From Aquimarina sediminis (GTDB lineage: Bacteria; Bacteroidota; Bacteroidia; Flavobacteriales; Flavobacteriaceae): a stretch of DNA of 64,000 nt. The stretch's first letter is position 1. The number at the start of each line of letters is the position of its first letter. The notes below the pieces were generated by a model, which was not told the DNA's origin, did no database searches, and saw only the letters and a list, made by a program, of their open reading frames with translations. The position numbers and the translations under genes are program-made. Below, one piece after another: positions 35,887-47,124 of the stretch. The stretch lies in NCBI RefSeq assembly GCF_002895435.1, contig NZ_POYJ01000003.1, positions 310,001 to 374,000 on the forward strand. Direction: 5' to 3'.

Positions 35887-36933
35887 TTAGTCTCCTCCAC
35901 ATGAAGCACAACTCGAGCATGACGAACAAGATGAGCAGCCAAACGAGCTTGAGTCAAAATCGGTATCCCAGTCACTAAAGTCAAACCAACTAGATGAGTC
36001 ATCTGCAGATTCATTAATTGTCATTGGATCTTCGGATAAGGTATCCTGAATAACGTTATCATCACAATCACTATCAAAAATAGAATTGTCTGTATTGATT
36101 TCGTCTACATACCCTAGAGGTTCACCATATTCGTTTTCAAAATGAGATTCTGATAGCGTATGATGGTGGTGATGCATTACATCAGACCAAATCAACGTGT
36201 AAAAGATGTAATCATCAAATCCATAATACCCACTGTAAACTCCTCTTCCTGTATTTTTTGGAGTGTATTCACCTTTTTTGGTTATTTTTTTAGAAGGCAA
36301 AACATGTTTTGTTTTTACAAATACTTCGACATCATCCACTTTTATTTGTTTTTTGACTTCAAATTTGATTTGATCTAAAAAGCTTTCGAATAACTTTCTT
36401 TTATTCTGTTTGTAATTATCGAAACTTTCTTTGTTTTTTAGAACAGATTCTATTTTTTCTTTTGCATTTGAGTCTGAAAACTCTTTTAGAAGCCCTGAAA
36501 CATGAATTTCTATAGGGTAAATTCCTATTTTGTGTTCTCTGTTTATTACTATTTCAAAAAGATATTTAAAATTATCATCTTGGTGTTCCAGTATTAGATT
36601 GAGTTGCGAAAAATGTATCGACATTGCCTCGTTTACTTCAATCTCATATTTGTCTAGAGCTAACTTTAAATCATTTTCCTTTCCTTCTTTGTCGTGATAA
36701 AAGTCGATGTCATCATGAGAAATCTTTATGATATTGTTAATGCCTAGATTTCTTAAACTTGCATTAATTTGCTGTAAGATTCCGACTGCTGTAAAGGTTT
36801 CTCTTTCTTGTTTATCGCTTACGGCTCCAAAGGTCAAGCTATGCAAAAGCTTTCTAAAAGCTTTAGTAGGTTTGACGGGTGTTATTTTAGTTATTTCTGA
36901 GGGGTCAATAGTTATTATTCCTTCAAAATACAT
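35887..36933 (-). CDS. Unknown protein with CxxC-repeat tail and His-rich segment
   Basis: A 348-residue soluble protein of unrecognised family. The first ~215 residues are a mixed alpha/beta domain without clear motifs. At about 250 it has a run of five histidines (DVMHHHHHT), followed by an acidic, Ser-rich linker. The last ~16 residues are GCSSCSSCSSCASCGG, five cysteines three residues apart. The Cys tail and His run suggest metal or zinc binding, or membrane-surface assembly. It lies in the flotillin cluster, 7 bp after the GRDP-like gene and 24 bp before the OB-fold gene, so it belongs to the same unit. Confidence 0.75.
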   Translation of the reverse strand: MYFEGIITIDPSEITKITPVKPTKAFRKLLHSLTFGAVSDKQERETFTAVGILQQINASLRNLGINNIIKISHDDIDFYHDKEGKENDLKLALDKYEIEVNEAMSIHFSQLNLILEHQDDNFKYLFEIVINREHKIGIYPIEIHVSGLLKEFSDSNAKEKIESVLKNKESFDNYKQNKRKLFESFLDQIKFEVKKQIKVDDVEVFVKTKHVLPSKKITKKGEYTPKNTGRGVYSGYYGFDDYIFYTLIWSDVMHHHHHTLSESHFENEYGEPLGYVDEINTDNSIFDSDCDDNVIQDTLSEDPMTINESADDSSSWFDFSDWDTDFDSSSFGCSSCSSCSSCASCGGD

Positions 36934-36940
36934 AGGTCAA

Positions 36941-37357
36941 TTAGTTTATACATGAACCACAATTGGATAATTCCCATTCTTCTTGTGCTACCTTTCCCCA
37001 TATTACTGGATGAGGTTGTCCATAGTGTTGTACATAAAGTCGGATTGTTTTCAAAAAAACATCAGGTTTTCCTGTTTTATCAGGGGTATGATGAATGAAA
37101 CGGTTATAATGTTTTTTACAAAACTGCTGATAAAATCTAGTAAAAAGAATTAGTTCATGCCAAGCATGATCAACAATGATTGATGGGCTTAAGGTTTTGG
37201 TTGTCGTGCTTACCAAATCCAGAAAACGAACAAGTTCTTGTGTTAGATCATGATGGGCAACACCGTATTTGTTGCATATGGGATCAATCTTGTCTTTGAA
37301 AACAGGGATTGATGTCAGTATCTCTTCAGTTTTATTTGTTTTGTACAAGCTACTCAA
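36941..37357 (-). CDS. GRDP-like (DUF1399-type) small protein
   Basis: A 138-residue protein whose core VDHAWHELILFTRFYQQFC, followed by NRFIHHTPDKTGKPD, matches the pattern of the glycine-rich-domain-protein (GRDP/DUF1399) family: a Trp-His pair, an aromatic helix and a terminal HH(T)P. It ends CGSC, echoing the Cys tail of the next product. The biochemical function of the family is not established. It belongs to the cluster by 7-bp spacing; a 172-bp gap separates it from pspA upstream. Confidence 0.7.
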   Translation of the reverse strand: MSSLYKTNKTEEILTSIPVFKDKIDPICNKYGVAHHDLTQELVRFLDLVSTTTKTLSPSIIVDHAWHELILFTRFYQQFCKKHYNRFIHHTPDKTGKPDVFLKTIRLYVQHYGQPHPVIWGKVAQEEWELSNCGSCIN

Positions 37358-37529
37358 GGGTTTTATAAATCATTAATTTTAAGAGTTTAGATTTTTTTAA
37401 AAACTAGTTTAATTTTGTAATATCTTTTTTGATCAATTTTGGAAATACCAACTCATTTCTTGGATTTTTCTTATTTCTATTTGTTAATGTGTTAACTGCC
37501 AAAATTGTTACCCTGATGTAATAAAAAGT

Positions 37530-38246
37530 TTAACTTTTATCCTCGTTTTTGAGACCTAATTGTTCTTTTAATTTTGCCAAATCGTCTTCGGCATTGGTCT
37601 CTGTAATATCTATTGCTTTGTCTATTTCTTCATCAATACTTTTAGATGTATTAGCAATGTCTCCATAGGCTTCTGCAAGAGCTTCTTCTTGATTTACTTT
37701 GTCTTTCATGCGTTCTAACATAGAAACTGTACTAGAACTATCAATTTCTGCCATTTGCTTATTTACATTTTTTGTAGCAGTAGAAACTTTTACCCTAGCT
37801 TTTAAGGTTTTTAGTTCATTTTCCCATTTACTAATGTTTTGTTTTATTTCATAGACGTTTTTTTCTAACTGACTTACCGAATTATCGAATTTTTCAGATT
37901 CTTCTTTGCCACGTGTTGCATGTTGCATTGATTCTTCTTTTTTTACCAATGCTTCTTTTGCCAATCGATCAGCTTCAGAGGTATCCAGATCACCATTTTG
38001 GGCTTTCTTAAGAAGCAGCATTGCTTTTTGTTGATAATCTTCGGCTTTTGCAATAAACTCTTCGGTTTCGTTTTTAGATCTGATAGCCATAGCCTTAACT
38101 TGTGCAAGAGCTTCAAGGCTTTTTTCTAAATCCGTTTTCATATCGCGTATTCCTTGCTCAGTCATTTTGATGGGGTCTTCCATTTTATCTATTGCAGAGT
38201 TTGCTTCGGCTTCACCTATTTTAAATAATCGTTTAAAAAAGTTCAT
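37530..38246 (-). CDS. pspA: PspA/IM30-family membrane-stress protein
   Basis: A 238-residue, almost entirely helical protein. It starts with an amphipathic helix (MNFFKRLFKIGEAEANSAID) that would insert into stressed membranes, then has the long helical hairpin of ESCRT-III-like PspA/Vipp1 proteins (about 25-180) and a C-terminal helix extension rich in Asp/Glu/Lys. PspA proteins polymerise on damaged inner membranes. No pspF, pspB or pspC is nearby, so this is the PspA of a flotillin-associated rather than a classical E. coli-type psp operon. It follows the YbjN-like gene by 6 bp. Confidence 0.93.
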   Translation of the reverse strand: MNFFKRLFKIGEAEANSAIDKMEDPIKMTEQGIRDMKTDLEKSLEALAQVKAMAIRSKNETEEFIAKAEDYQQKAMLLLKKAQNGDLDTSEADRLAKEALVKKEESMQHATRGKEESEKFDNSVSQLEKNVYEIKQNISKWENELKTLKARVKVSTATKNVNKQMAEIDSSSTVSMLERMKDKVNQEEALAEAYGDIANTSKSIDEEIDKAIDITETNAEDDLAKLKEQLGLKNEDKS

Positions 38247-38252
38247 AGTATT

Positions 38253-38648
38253 TTAGTATTTTGAAAAATTTATAATTTGGTCAGAATATTCACTCAGTAA
38301 TAAACCTAAAGAATTTAGTGATCCTTCTAGTTCATTAAGATCTAGATTTTCTACCTGTAGTGTATCTCTGAAGATTACCTTTTTACCAGATTCATCGAGG
38401 ACAAAAGCTCCATGAACAATGTCTCGATTTTTCTGAAGTAAGTTTTTATAGACAACCTCACTTTTGTTTTTAATATTAAAGATGTGTTGCTCCATAATAA
38501 GAATAGGTGATGCTACTCCTATGATCATGTTTTTAATCCCTTCATTTTCTTTGCTAATCATGATTATTCCTTCCGCTTTGTTATCATGAATGATATTATA
38601 ATTGAGTTGAAGTAAGTAGTCTTTCACCTGTTGAAAATGATCTTGCAT
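38253..38648 (-). CDS. YbjN-like protein, first gene of the PspA/flotillin cluster
   Basis: A 131-residue single-domain protein of the YbjN type (Tir-chaperone-like alpha/beta fold), judged by the arrangement VASPILIMEQHIFNI, YKNLLQKNRDIVHGAFVLDESG, then VIFRDTLQVENLDLNELEGSL. E. coli places another small protein (YjfI) before its second PspA paralogue, which is a parallel but not proof of homology. It is likely cytoplasmic and may bind a partner or PspA. It starts the minus-strand unit opposite the HTH regulator. Confidence 0.7.
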   Translation of the reverse strand: MQDHFQQVKDYLLQLNYNIIHDNKAEGIIMISKENEGIKNMIIGVASPILIMEQHIFNIKNKSEVVYKNLLQKNRDIVHGAFVLDESGKKVIFRDTLQVENLDLNELEGSLNSLGLLLSEYSDQIINFSKY

Positions 38649-38745
38649 GTGATGGTTTTTTTGATTGATAATTAGTATTTATTTCGTATTGCCTGAATGT
38701 GTACCAATATTACAAAAAGCAGCATAACTTTTCGATAATATCAGT

Positions 38746-38970
38746 AGCTAAATTTGCTAGATAATATGCGATGACTATCATGGGTATGATGAATTTAGAA
38801 TTAATAATTTAGTTTGGTTGCTAAAAACGTTAGTAACGGTCTTTTTTTTGCCTAGTTGGGGAGTGGTGTCAAAAAGTATTTCTACTAAAATTAGCATTTA
38901 TGAAAACAATTAGCTAATATTGTTAGTGTAAATGTACAATAAATTTTTATAATTGCAAATAAAATTAGCA
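38746..38970. promoter_or_regulatory. Cluster of TTGCTAA/TTAGCAA half-sites in the divergent promoter region
   Basis: Several related sites lie between the YbjN-pspA unit and the HTH gene: TAGCTAA and TTGCTAG at 38746-38760; TTGCTAA-N5-TTAGTAA at 38818-38836; TACTAA-N2-TTAGCA at 38883-38896; the perfect palindrome ATTAGCTAAT at 38909-38918; and TTAGCA at 38965-38970, just before the regulator's ATG. The most likely ligand is the adjacent HTH/S24-fold protein. Base composition is AT-rich, so part of this could be chance. Confidence 0.5.
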
Positions 38971-38973
38971 AAA

Positions 38974-39732
38974 ATGTCTTTATTTGGAAAAAATATTAAA
39001 AAAATTAGAAGTGTCAAAGGTTTGAGCCAACAAGCATTTGCTGAGCTATTTGACCTGAAACGTGGTACTTTAGGCGCGTATGAAGAAGGTAGAAGTGAAC
39101 CAAAAATAGAGACACTTATCAAAGTAGCTAATTATTTTAGCATAGCCATTGGTGATTTATTGACGAATGAACTTACGGTAAATCAGCTTCTAAAATTTAA
39201 AGGTGATCTTACTACATATGCAGAAGATGTAAAAAGAGAAAAATTTGCTGTAATTCCTTGTATAACAGACAGTGTTGCGAACGAGTATATTACATTATAT
39301 AACAAGGAAGAGTTTGTTAAAGAATTACCTACACTTCAACTACCAGTTAATCCTACTAAAGAGTTTAGAGGGTATACTGTAAGTAATTTGGAGATGTCAT
39401 CACATGATAAAGGATTCTATCCAAAAGATGTTGTAGTAGGGGAAAAGGTACCAGCAAGCGTAATAAAGAAATTAAATACCGGAACGCTGGTTTTTGCAAT
39501 TGTAGATGATAAGCTAATTTTTAGAAGACTTTATGTTACAAAGGGGAATGCTGTCCTGAGAGCTGATCATAAGAATATTGAAGATTCAATTTATCCTTTA
39601 TCAGAAATCAAAGAATTATGGAGAGTTCGGTATGTTTTTTTTAGAAGAATACCCGAGTTCGGAGATCTTGTTGAAGATAAGTTGTTGTCAATAGAAAAAG
39701 AATTGTTGCGGATGAAAGAAAAATTGGGCTAA
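38974..39732 (+). CDS. HTH (XRE) regulator with non-catalytic S24/LexA-like C-terminus
   Basis: A 252-residue repressor-like protein. The N-terminal Cro/CI-type helix-turn-helix is at residues ~6-58 (SQQAFAELFDLKRGTLGAYEEGRSEP). A linker and a C-terminal S24-peptidase-like fold follow (about 120-235). In the fold the catalytic Lys of autocleaving repressors is replaced (FRRL where VKRL is usual), and no Ser-Met active-site motif is seen, so self-cleavage is unlikely. The ATG at 38974 was chosen because the HTH begins directly after it; an in-frame codon at 38953 would add seven residues. Divergent from the PspA/flotillin unit, it probably regulates both sides through the half-sites between them. 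Confidence 0.82.
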   Translation: MSLFGKNIKKIRSVKGLSQQAFAELFDLKRGTLGAYEEGRSEPKIETLIKVANYFSIAIGDLLTNELTVNQLLKFKGDLTTYAEDVKREKFAVIPCITDSVANEYITLYNKEEFVKELPTLQLPVNPTKEFRGYTVSNLEMSSHDKGFYPKDVVVGEKVPASVIKKLNTGTLVFAIVDDKLIFRRLYVTKGNAVLRADHKNIEDSIYPLSEIKELWRVRYVFFRRIPEFGDLVEDKLLSIEKELLRMKEKLG

Positions 39733-42521
<2,789 letters not shown>

Positions 42522-42558
42522 GTGTAGTTAATAAGGTATAAAAAGATCGAAATAATCT

Positions 42559-42596
42559 AACAGGTGGTTATTTATTATCATACCACCTGTTTTATT
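42559..42596 (+). terminator. Terminator after katG
   Basis: A 10-bp stem (AACAGGTGGT with ACCACCTGTT), 13-nt loop, and a T-rich tail. It separates katG from the ankyrin-repeat gene, so the two may be transcribed partly independently. Confidence 0.75.
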
Positions 42597-42712
42597 TAAT
42601 GGTTAAGGAGCAAAAAAAATTAAAGTTTTTAATAGCCTTTGATATATTTGAGTTTTTTTTGATACTTTAAATGAGAAATTTTAGATCATAACTAACAGAG
42701 ATATATTATTCT

Positions 42713-43180
42713 ATGAAAGATATTTTTAATGCTATTCGTTCTGAAGAAGTAGATGCAGTGCAATCTATTTTACAGCAAAACCCAGAACTTGTTAACTCTA
42801 TGGATTCCAGAGGCTCTACGCCTTTGTTATTAGCATCTTATTATGGCTATGAAGATATTACAAAAGTAATTCTTAATTATTTGCCTAATATAGATGACAA
42901 AGATAGTTCCGGGAACACTGCCTTAATGGGTGTGTGTTTTAAAGGATATTATAACATAGCAAAATTGCTTATAGAGTCTGGGGCAGATGTAAATCAAAGA
43001 AATTTTAATGAAGCTACTGCATTAATTTACGCAGCAACTTTTGGTCAAAAAGAAATTATTAAATTATTGATAGAAAAAGGGGCTGATGTCTTGGCAAAAG
43101 ATAACAAAGGTTATACAGCAGAGATGCATGCAAGAAATCAAGGTCTGGATGTATCAGAATTGTTTAAACTCACTAAGTGA
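42713..43180 (+). CDS. Ankyrin-repeat protein next to katG
   Basis: A 155-residue protein made of about four ankyrin repeats, recognisable by SRGSTPLLLASYYGYEDI, GNTALMGVCFKGYYNIAKLL, NEATALIYAATFGQKEIIKLL and NKGYTAEMHARNQG. No signal peptide, so cytoplasmic. Ankyrin genes beside catalase genes recur in bacteria, and in Pseudomonas an ankyrin protein is needed for full catalase activity. A similar helper role is inferred, not shown. Its stop overlaps the next start codon (GTGA). Confidence 0.9.
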   Translation: MKDIFNAIRSEEVDAVQSILQQNPELVNSMDSRGSTPLLLASYYGYEDITKVILNYLPNIDDKDSSGNTALMGVCFKGYYNIAKLLIESGADVNQRNFNEATALIYAATFGQKEIIKLLIEKGADVLAKDNKGYTAEMHARNQGLDVSELFKLTK

Positions 43181-43758
43181 ATAAGAATAAAGGTATAGAA
43201 AGTATAAAGTCTGTAAATATCAGATCTGTTGATATAGAAAGGAAGTTACTAATGTCTTCTTCTATGATTGATATTTTTGAATCCTTTTTAAAAGAAACAA
43301 TTGGAAAAGAAGTGTTAATTGTAAACACTAATTTGGGAATGGAAGTATATTACTATTCTAAAAATGATTATAGTAAGTTTATTAGAGAAAGTATTTTGTT
43401 GTATACCCTAACCCAAGTGGATCATAAAAAATTAAAGTTTAGATATAACTCAAACCGGGACGAAGTATATCAAAGCTTTTGTGATGCGTTAACTACTTTT
43501 TCTAGGTATCCACAGATTTTTTTAGCATATGCCAAAAAATTTATCCACATTAAAGAAAAGAATACGTCAAGTAGGTTTTTGATCCCTATTTTAAATGAGT
43601 TTTTTGAAGAGGTTTTAAAAGAGATTGATAAAACGGGTAAAATACCACATTATGATAAGATCAAAAAAGTAAAAATTAAATCTCAGAAATTGTACGTTAA
43701 TAATACTGTTATTAGAAATTTAATTTCTGAGATTTTATTAAAAAAACGCTATAATTAG
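43177..43758 (+). CDS. Unknown protein translationally coupled to the ankyrin gene
   Basis: A 193-residue, Lys-rich, apparently cytoplasmic protein without recognised domains. The chosen GTG start overlaps the ankyrin stop by 4 bp (GTGA), the pattern of translational coupling; an internal Met at about residue 26 is an alternative start that would lose the coupling. The sequence is globular-looking, with aromatic residues (YYYSKNDYSKFIRESILL). Its role is unknown, but its position points to the katG/ankyrin system. Confidence 0.65.
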   Translation: MNKNKGIESIKSVNIRSVDIERKLLMSSSMIDIFESFLKETIGKEVLIVNTNLGMEVYYYSKNDYSKFIRESILLYTLTQVDHKKLKFRYNSNRDEVYQSFCDALTTFSRYPQIFLAYAKKFIHIKEKNTSSRFLIPILNEFFEEVLKEIDKTGKIPHYDKIKKVKIKSQKLYVNNTVIRNLISEILLKKRYN

Positions 43759-44782
43759 TTTTTTTATTCATTAGAGTTTAAACCGCTTTACAGGGTCCGC
43801 AATTTTCAATATGGCAAGTTGATTTAAAAGAGATTCTTTTACATTAACTGTTTACAAACGGACAAGCCCAAATGTTTCTGTAAATAATCAATATAATTCA
43901 CTACTTAATAAGTGGTCTAGTTCGTCAAAAAAGGAGATAGACCTAATTTAGATCAAATATTACACTTAAATGCTTAAAATATCATCTTCAATAAGGGACA
44001 TAATTTTCACTTTTGAATCGCATAATTAGATGTAGAATGAATTCTTTGCAAAGCCCTAGTTTTTTCAAAAAACCTATTGCTTTTTCTGGTATTCGTTTTT
44101 CTTAAAACCATAACTTTATTTTAATGTACCCCATCAATCCTATTAAAACCGCCAAAGATTTTTTTATTTATACCCGGATCAATATAGAAGTCTTATCATG
44201 TACCTCAAACAGTGTAAAAGAAAGTAAAATTACACGATCATTAATAAAACAACTTAATAAAGAGAATTTATCAAGTGTTTAGAAGATAATGATACTCTTC
44301 CGAATTAAATAAGTAGAATTTGAGATGTTTTAAAAAAGAGAGATGTTGTTTTACTTAATTGGTAAACAGGGAGTTAATCTTTTTTAGGGGGAAATTCCCC
44401 TGTTTTTATGTTAAAAATTCTCTATTCTATTATCATTTTGTTAACATATGTAATCTAATTCATTCATTTAAAAGTTAAAAAATGTTAAAATTTCATTAAA
44501 AATGAAGTTTTTTCGACGAAAAACACTGTTTTTGAGAATTACGTAAAAATATTACGTTTTTACCGTATCCAAATATCGATATTCTGTATTACCTTTATAA
44601 TGAGTTATTTAAGTAATTGTGAATCAGCTCATATTCAAAGTAAATTCGTCGAAATGTAAATAATCTTCTAATGCCCCAGAAGAAAGTTTAACAAGTTTAA
44701 AAAGTTAGAATTCTGATTAAGTTTTCTCTTTTAAACAACCCAATATTTCTTTACCCCAGAAGTATACCCAAATCTTAAAACC
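43759..44782. other. Gene-poor 1-kb region, possibly with decayed genes
   Basis: No supported gene over about 1,024 bp. Short open stretches occur, for example a 52-codon frame from 44124 on the plus strand and a 26-codon minus-strand frame near 43780-43860, but none is convincing. Broken frames around 43840-44040 could be remnants of a decayed gene. No IS ends or direct repeats were found. Confidence 0.5.
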
Positions 44783-45544
44783 ATGACGAAAACTACTAAA
44801 CCTATTACAGACGCTGTTGCAACCAGTATTAACGAGATCCAAATTTTAATAACCTATTTGTCTTTCTTTAACAGAAATAGATATAAAGGTTCATTAAGGC
44901 TACAATGCACTTTGGTGCTATTATTATTTTCGATGTTTATTTTTTCATCTTGCGAAAAGGATACGGATCATAGTCCTAACTATATGGAAAAAATATTTGT
45001 CGAAAACCCAGAAAGAATTATTAAGGTTAATATTATATATGTTGAGGCAGAAGAATCTTCAAACCGATCTTCGTATAGCCTTGATGAAAAAGAATATCTA
45101 GATTATTTGAATGGATATTATTTTCATAGAATGGGAATTGGACTTGAGCTAGATAATTCTAAAACTTTGGTTAATGAAGAATTGTATGATCTGAGAGATA
45201 ATGTAGGCTCAGAGCCAAGTACATTTTTTATGCAATCTCAAGAGTCTTTTGATAAAGACAGACTAAATATTTACATTATTAAAAGATCTAATATAAGAGC
45301 AATAGCCGGAATGGGAAGGAATCAAAGGGTGTTGCTAACTGATGAGCATTTGTACACATCAACAAGTCCACATGAAATAGGGCATGCGCTAGGATTATTT
45401 CATACTCATGAGTCAGGAAATATTATGAGTACAACAGAAAGAGACTTGAGACAAAGTTTTAATAAAGAGCAAGAAGAAAAAATAAAGAAGAGAATTGATC
45501 AAATTAATTTGACTAATACTACTACAAGACTTGCAGGGTATTAA
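44783..45544 (+). CDS. Metzincin-type zinc metalloprotease, probable lipoprotein
   Basis: A 253-residue protein with the metzincin zinc motif HEIGHALGLFH (HExxHxxGxxH, near residue 198), followed by a likely Met-turn (GNIMST). A hydrophobic segment at about residues 43-58 ends with a lipobox-like FSSC, so it is probably an exported lipoprotein. A ~42-residue N-terminal extension precedes that segment, unusually long for a signal peptide n-region; the true start could be internal but no good ATG exists there. Substrate unknown. A long hairpin separates it from the convergent asnS. Confidence 0.8.
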   Translation: MTKTTKPITDAVATSINEIQILITYLSFFNRNRYKGSLRLQCTLVLLLFSMFIFSSCEKDTDHSPNYMEKIFVENPERIIKVNIIYVEAEESSNRSSYSLDEKEYLDYLNGYYFHRMGIGLELDNSKTLVNEELYDLRDNVGSEPSTFFMQSQESFDKDRLNIYIIKRSNIRAIAGMGRNQRVLLTDEHLYTSTSPHEIGHALGLFHTHESGNIMSTTERDLRQSFNKEQEEKIKKRIDQINLTNTTTRLAGY

Positions 45545-45629
45545 AAATACTATGTAGAGTCAGGGTGTTAGGTTTTAACGAAACGATTTTAGGGATGTTA
45601 AAAACCTGAAAAGTGAAAATATAAAATAG

Positions 45630-45674
45630 TAATTATGTATTTAGAGATCCTAAGGATCTCTAAATACATAATTA
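45630..45674. terminator. 21-bp perfect hairpin between convergent genes
   Basis: Arms TAATTATGTATTTAGAGATC (first 20 bases) and its exact complement enclose a 3-nt loop, giving 21 paired bases. It lies between the metalloprotease stop and the asnS stop, consistent with a bidirectional terminator, although it lacks a long T run. Confidence 0.7.
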
Positions 45675-45681
45675 TTAAGAA

Positions 45682-47124
45682 TTAAAACTCTGCATTAAGC
45701 GGTGTTCTTGGGTAAGGAATTACATCCCTTATATTGCTCATTCCAGTTATAAAGAGTACCAGACGCTCAAATCCTAATCCAAAACCACTATGAGTACAAG
45801 TGCCAAAGCGGCGAGTGTCTAAATACCACCATAACTCCTCTTCCGGAATATTGAGAGCAGCCATTTTTTCTTTTAAAACATCCAATCGTTCTTCTCGCTG
45901 AGAACCTCCAACAATCTCTCCAATTCCAGGAAACAAAATATCCATTGCGCGTACTGTTTTTCCGTCTTCATTGAGGCGCATGTAGAAGGATTTTATGTCT
46001 GCAGGATAATCAAATAAGATTACAGGACACTTAAAATGTTTTTCTACCAGGAATCTTTCGTGTTCACTTTGTAGATCTGTTCCCCAACCATTAATTGGAA
46101 ATTTGAACTTTTTCTTTTTATTTGGTTTAGAGTTCTGTAGAATCTCGATAGCTTCAGTATAGCTTACACGCTTAAAATTATTTTCGAGTATAAATTTTAA
46201 TTTATCACGCAGTAGCATTTCAGCTCTTTCAGCTTGAGGTTTTTGTTTGTCTTCTTGTACTAACCGGTTTTCTAAAAATTCGAGATCATCCTGGCAGTTT
46301 TCTAAAACAAATTGTATTACATATTTTATGAAATCTTCAGCTAAATCCATATTTCCATCAAGGTCGCAAAAAGCAATCTCTGGTTCTACCATCCAGAATT
46401 CTGCAAGGTGACGAGATGTATTTGAGTTTTCTGCTCTAAATGTAGGTCCAAATGTGTATACTTGTCCTAACCCCATAGCATACGTTTCACCTTCTAATTG
46501 CCCAGAAACGGTTAAATTTGTTTCACCACCAAAAAAATCTTTTGAGTAATCTACCTCGCCATTTTCGTCTTTTGGAACATCATTTAGATCCATATTGGTT
46601 ACTTTAAAGGCTTCTCCTGCACCTTCTGCATCACTTTTTGTAATTATGGGAGTGTGCACGTAGTAAAAATCATTCTTTTGAAAATATTCGTGTATTGCAA
46701 AAGATAGTTTAGATCGTACCCTCATGATAGCCCCAAAAGTATTTGTGCGAACTCTAAGATGTGCTTGTTCACGCAATTTTTCTAATGTATGACGTTTTGG
46801 AGATAAAATAGTTAGTTTTAGCTCTTCGGGATTGGCATCTCCTTCAATTTCAACATCGGTGACTTGTATTTCTACACGTTGCCCTTTTCCTTGGCTCTCT
46901 ACAAGAGTACCGGATATAACCACTGCAGCTCCAACATTTATTCTATCTTGAATGGTAGAATCAATTGTATTATCTTCTAAAACACACTGGATATTATTAA
47001 TCGTAGATCCATCATTAATCGCAATAAAACGATCATTTCTAAAAGAACGAACCCAACCTTTAACAATTATAGGTTGTAATAGTTTATCACTTTGTAGTAC
47101 CTCTATTACTTTAGTATGCTTCAT
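45682..47124 (-). CDS. asnS: Asparaginyl-tRNA synthetase
   Basis: A 480-residue class II aminoacyl-tRNA synthetase that charges tRNA-Asn. The N-terminal OB-fold anticodon-binding domain (about 15-105) is followed by the catalytic core with motif 2 FRAENSNTSRHLAEF and motif 3 GFGLGFERLVLFITGMSN, ending with the IRDVIPYPRTP typical of AsnRS. Length and motifs are standard. About 684 bp of non-coding DNA lies upstream of its start. Confidence 0.97.
   Translation of the reverse strand: MKHTKVIEVLQSDKLLQPIIVKGWVRSFRNDRFIAINDGSTINNIQCVLEDNTIDSTIQDRINVGAAVVISGTLVESQGKGQRVEIQVTDVEIEGDANPEELKLTILSPKRHTLEKLREQAHLRVRTNTFGAIMRVRSKLSFAIHEYFQKNDFYYVHTPIITKSDAEGAGEAFKVTNMDLNDVPKDENGEVDYSKDFFGGETNLTVSGQLEGETYAMGLGQVYTFGPTFRAENSNTSRHLAEFWMVEPEIAFCDLDGNMDLAEDFIKYVIQFVLENCQDDLEFLENRLVQEDKQKPQAERAEMLLRDKLKFILENNFKRVSYTEAIEILQNSKPNKKKKFKFPINGWGTDLQSEHERFLVEKHFKCPVILFDYPADIKSFYMRLNEDGKTVRAMDILFPGIGEIVGGSQREERLDVLKEKMAALNIPEEELWWYLDTRRFGTCTHSGFGLGFERLVLFITGMSNIRDVIPYPRTPLNAEF

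Noticed and set aside
38691..38705. A GG...GC pair in front of the pspA unit suggesting a sigma-54 promoter like the classical psp promoter
   Set aside because: The spacing between GG and GC is 11 bases, not the required 10, and other consensus bases are missing.
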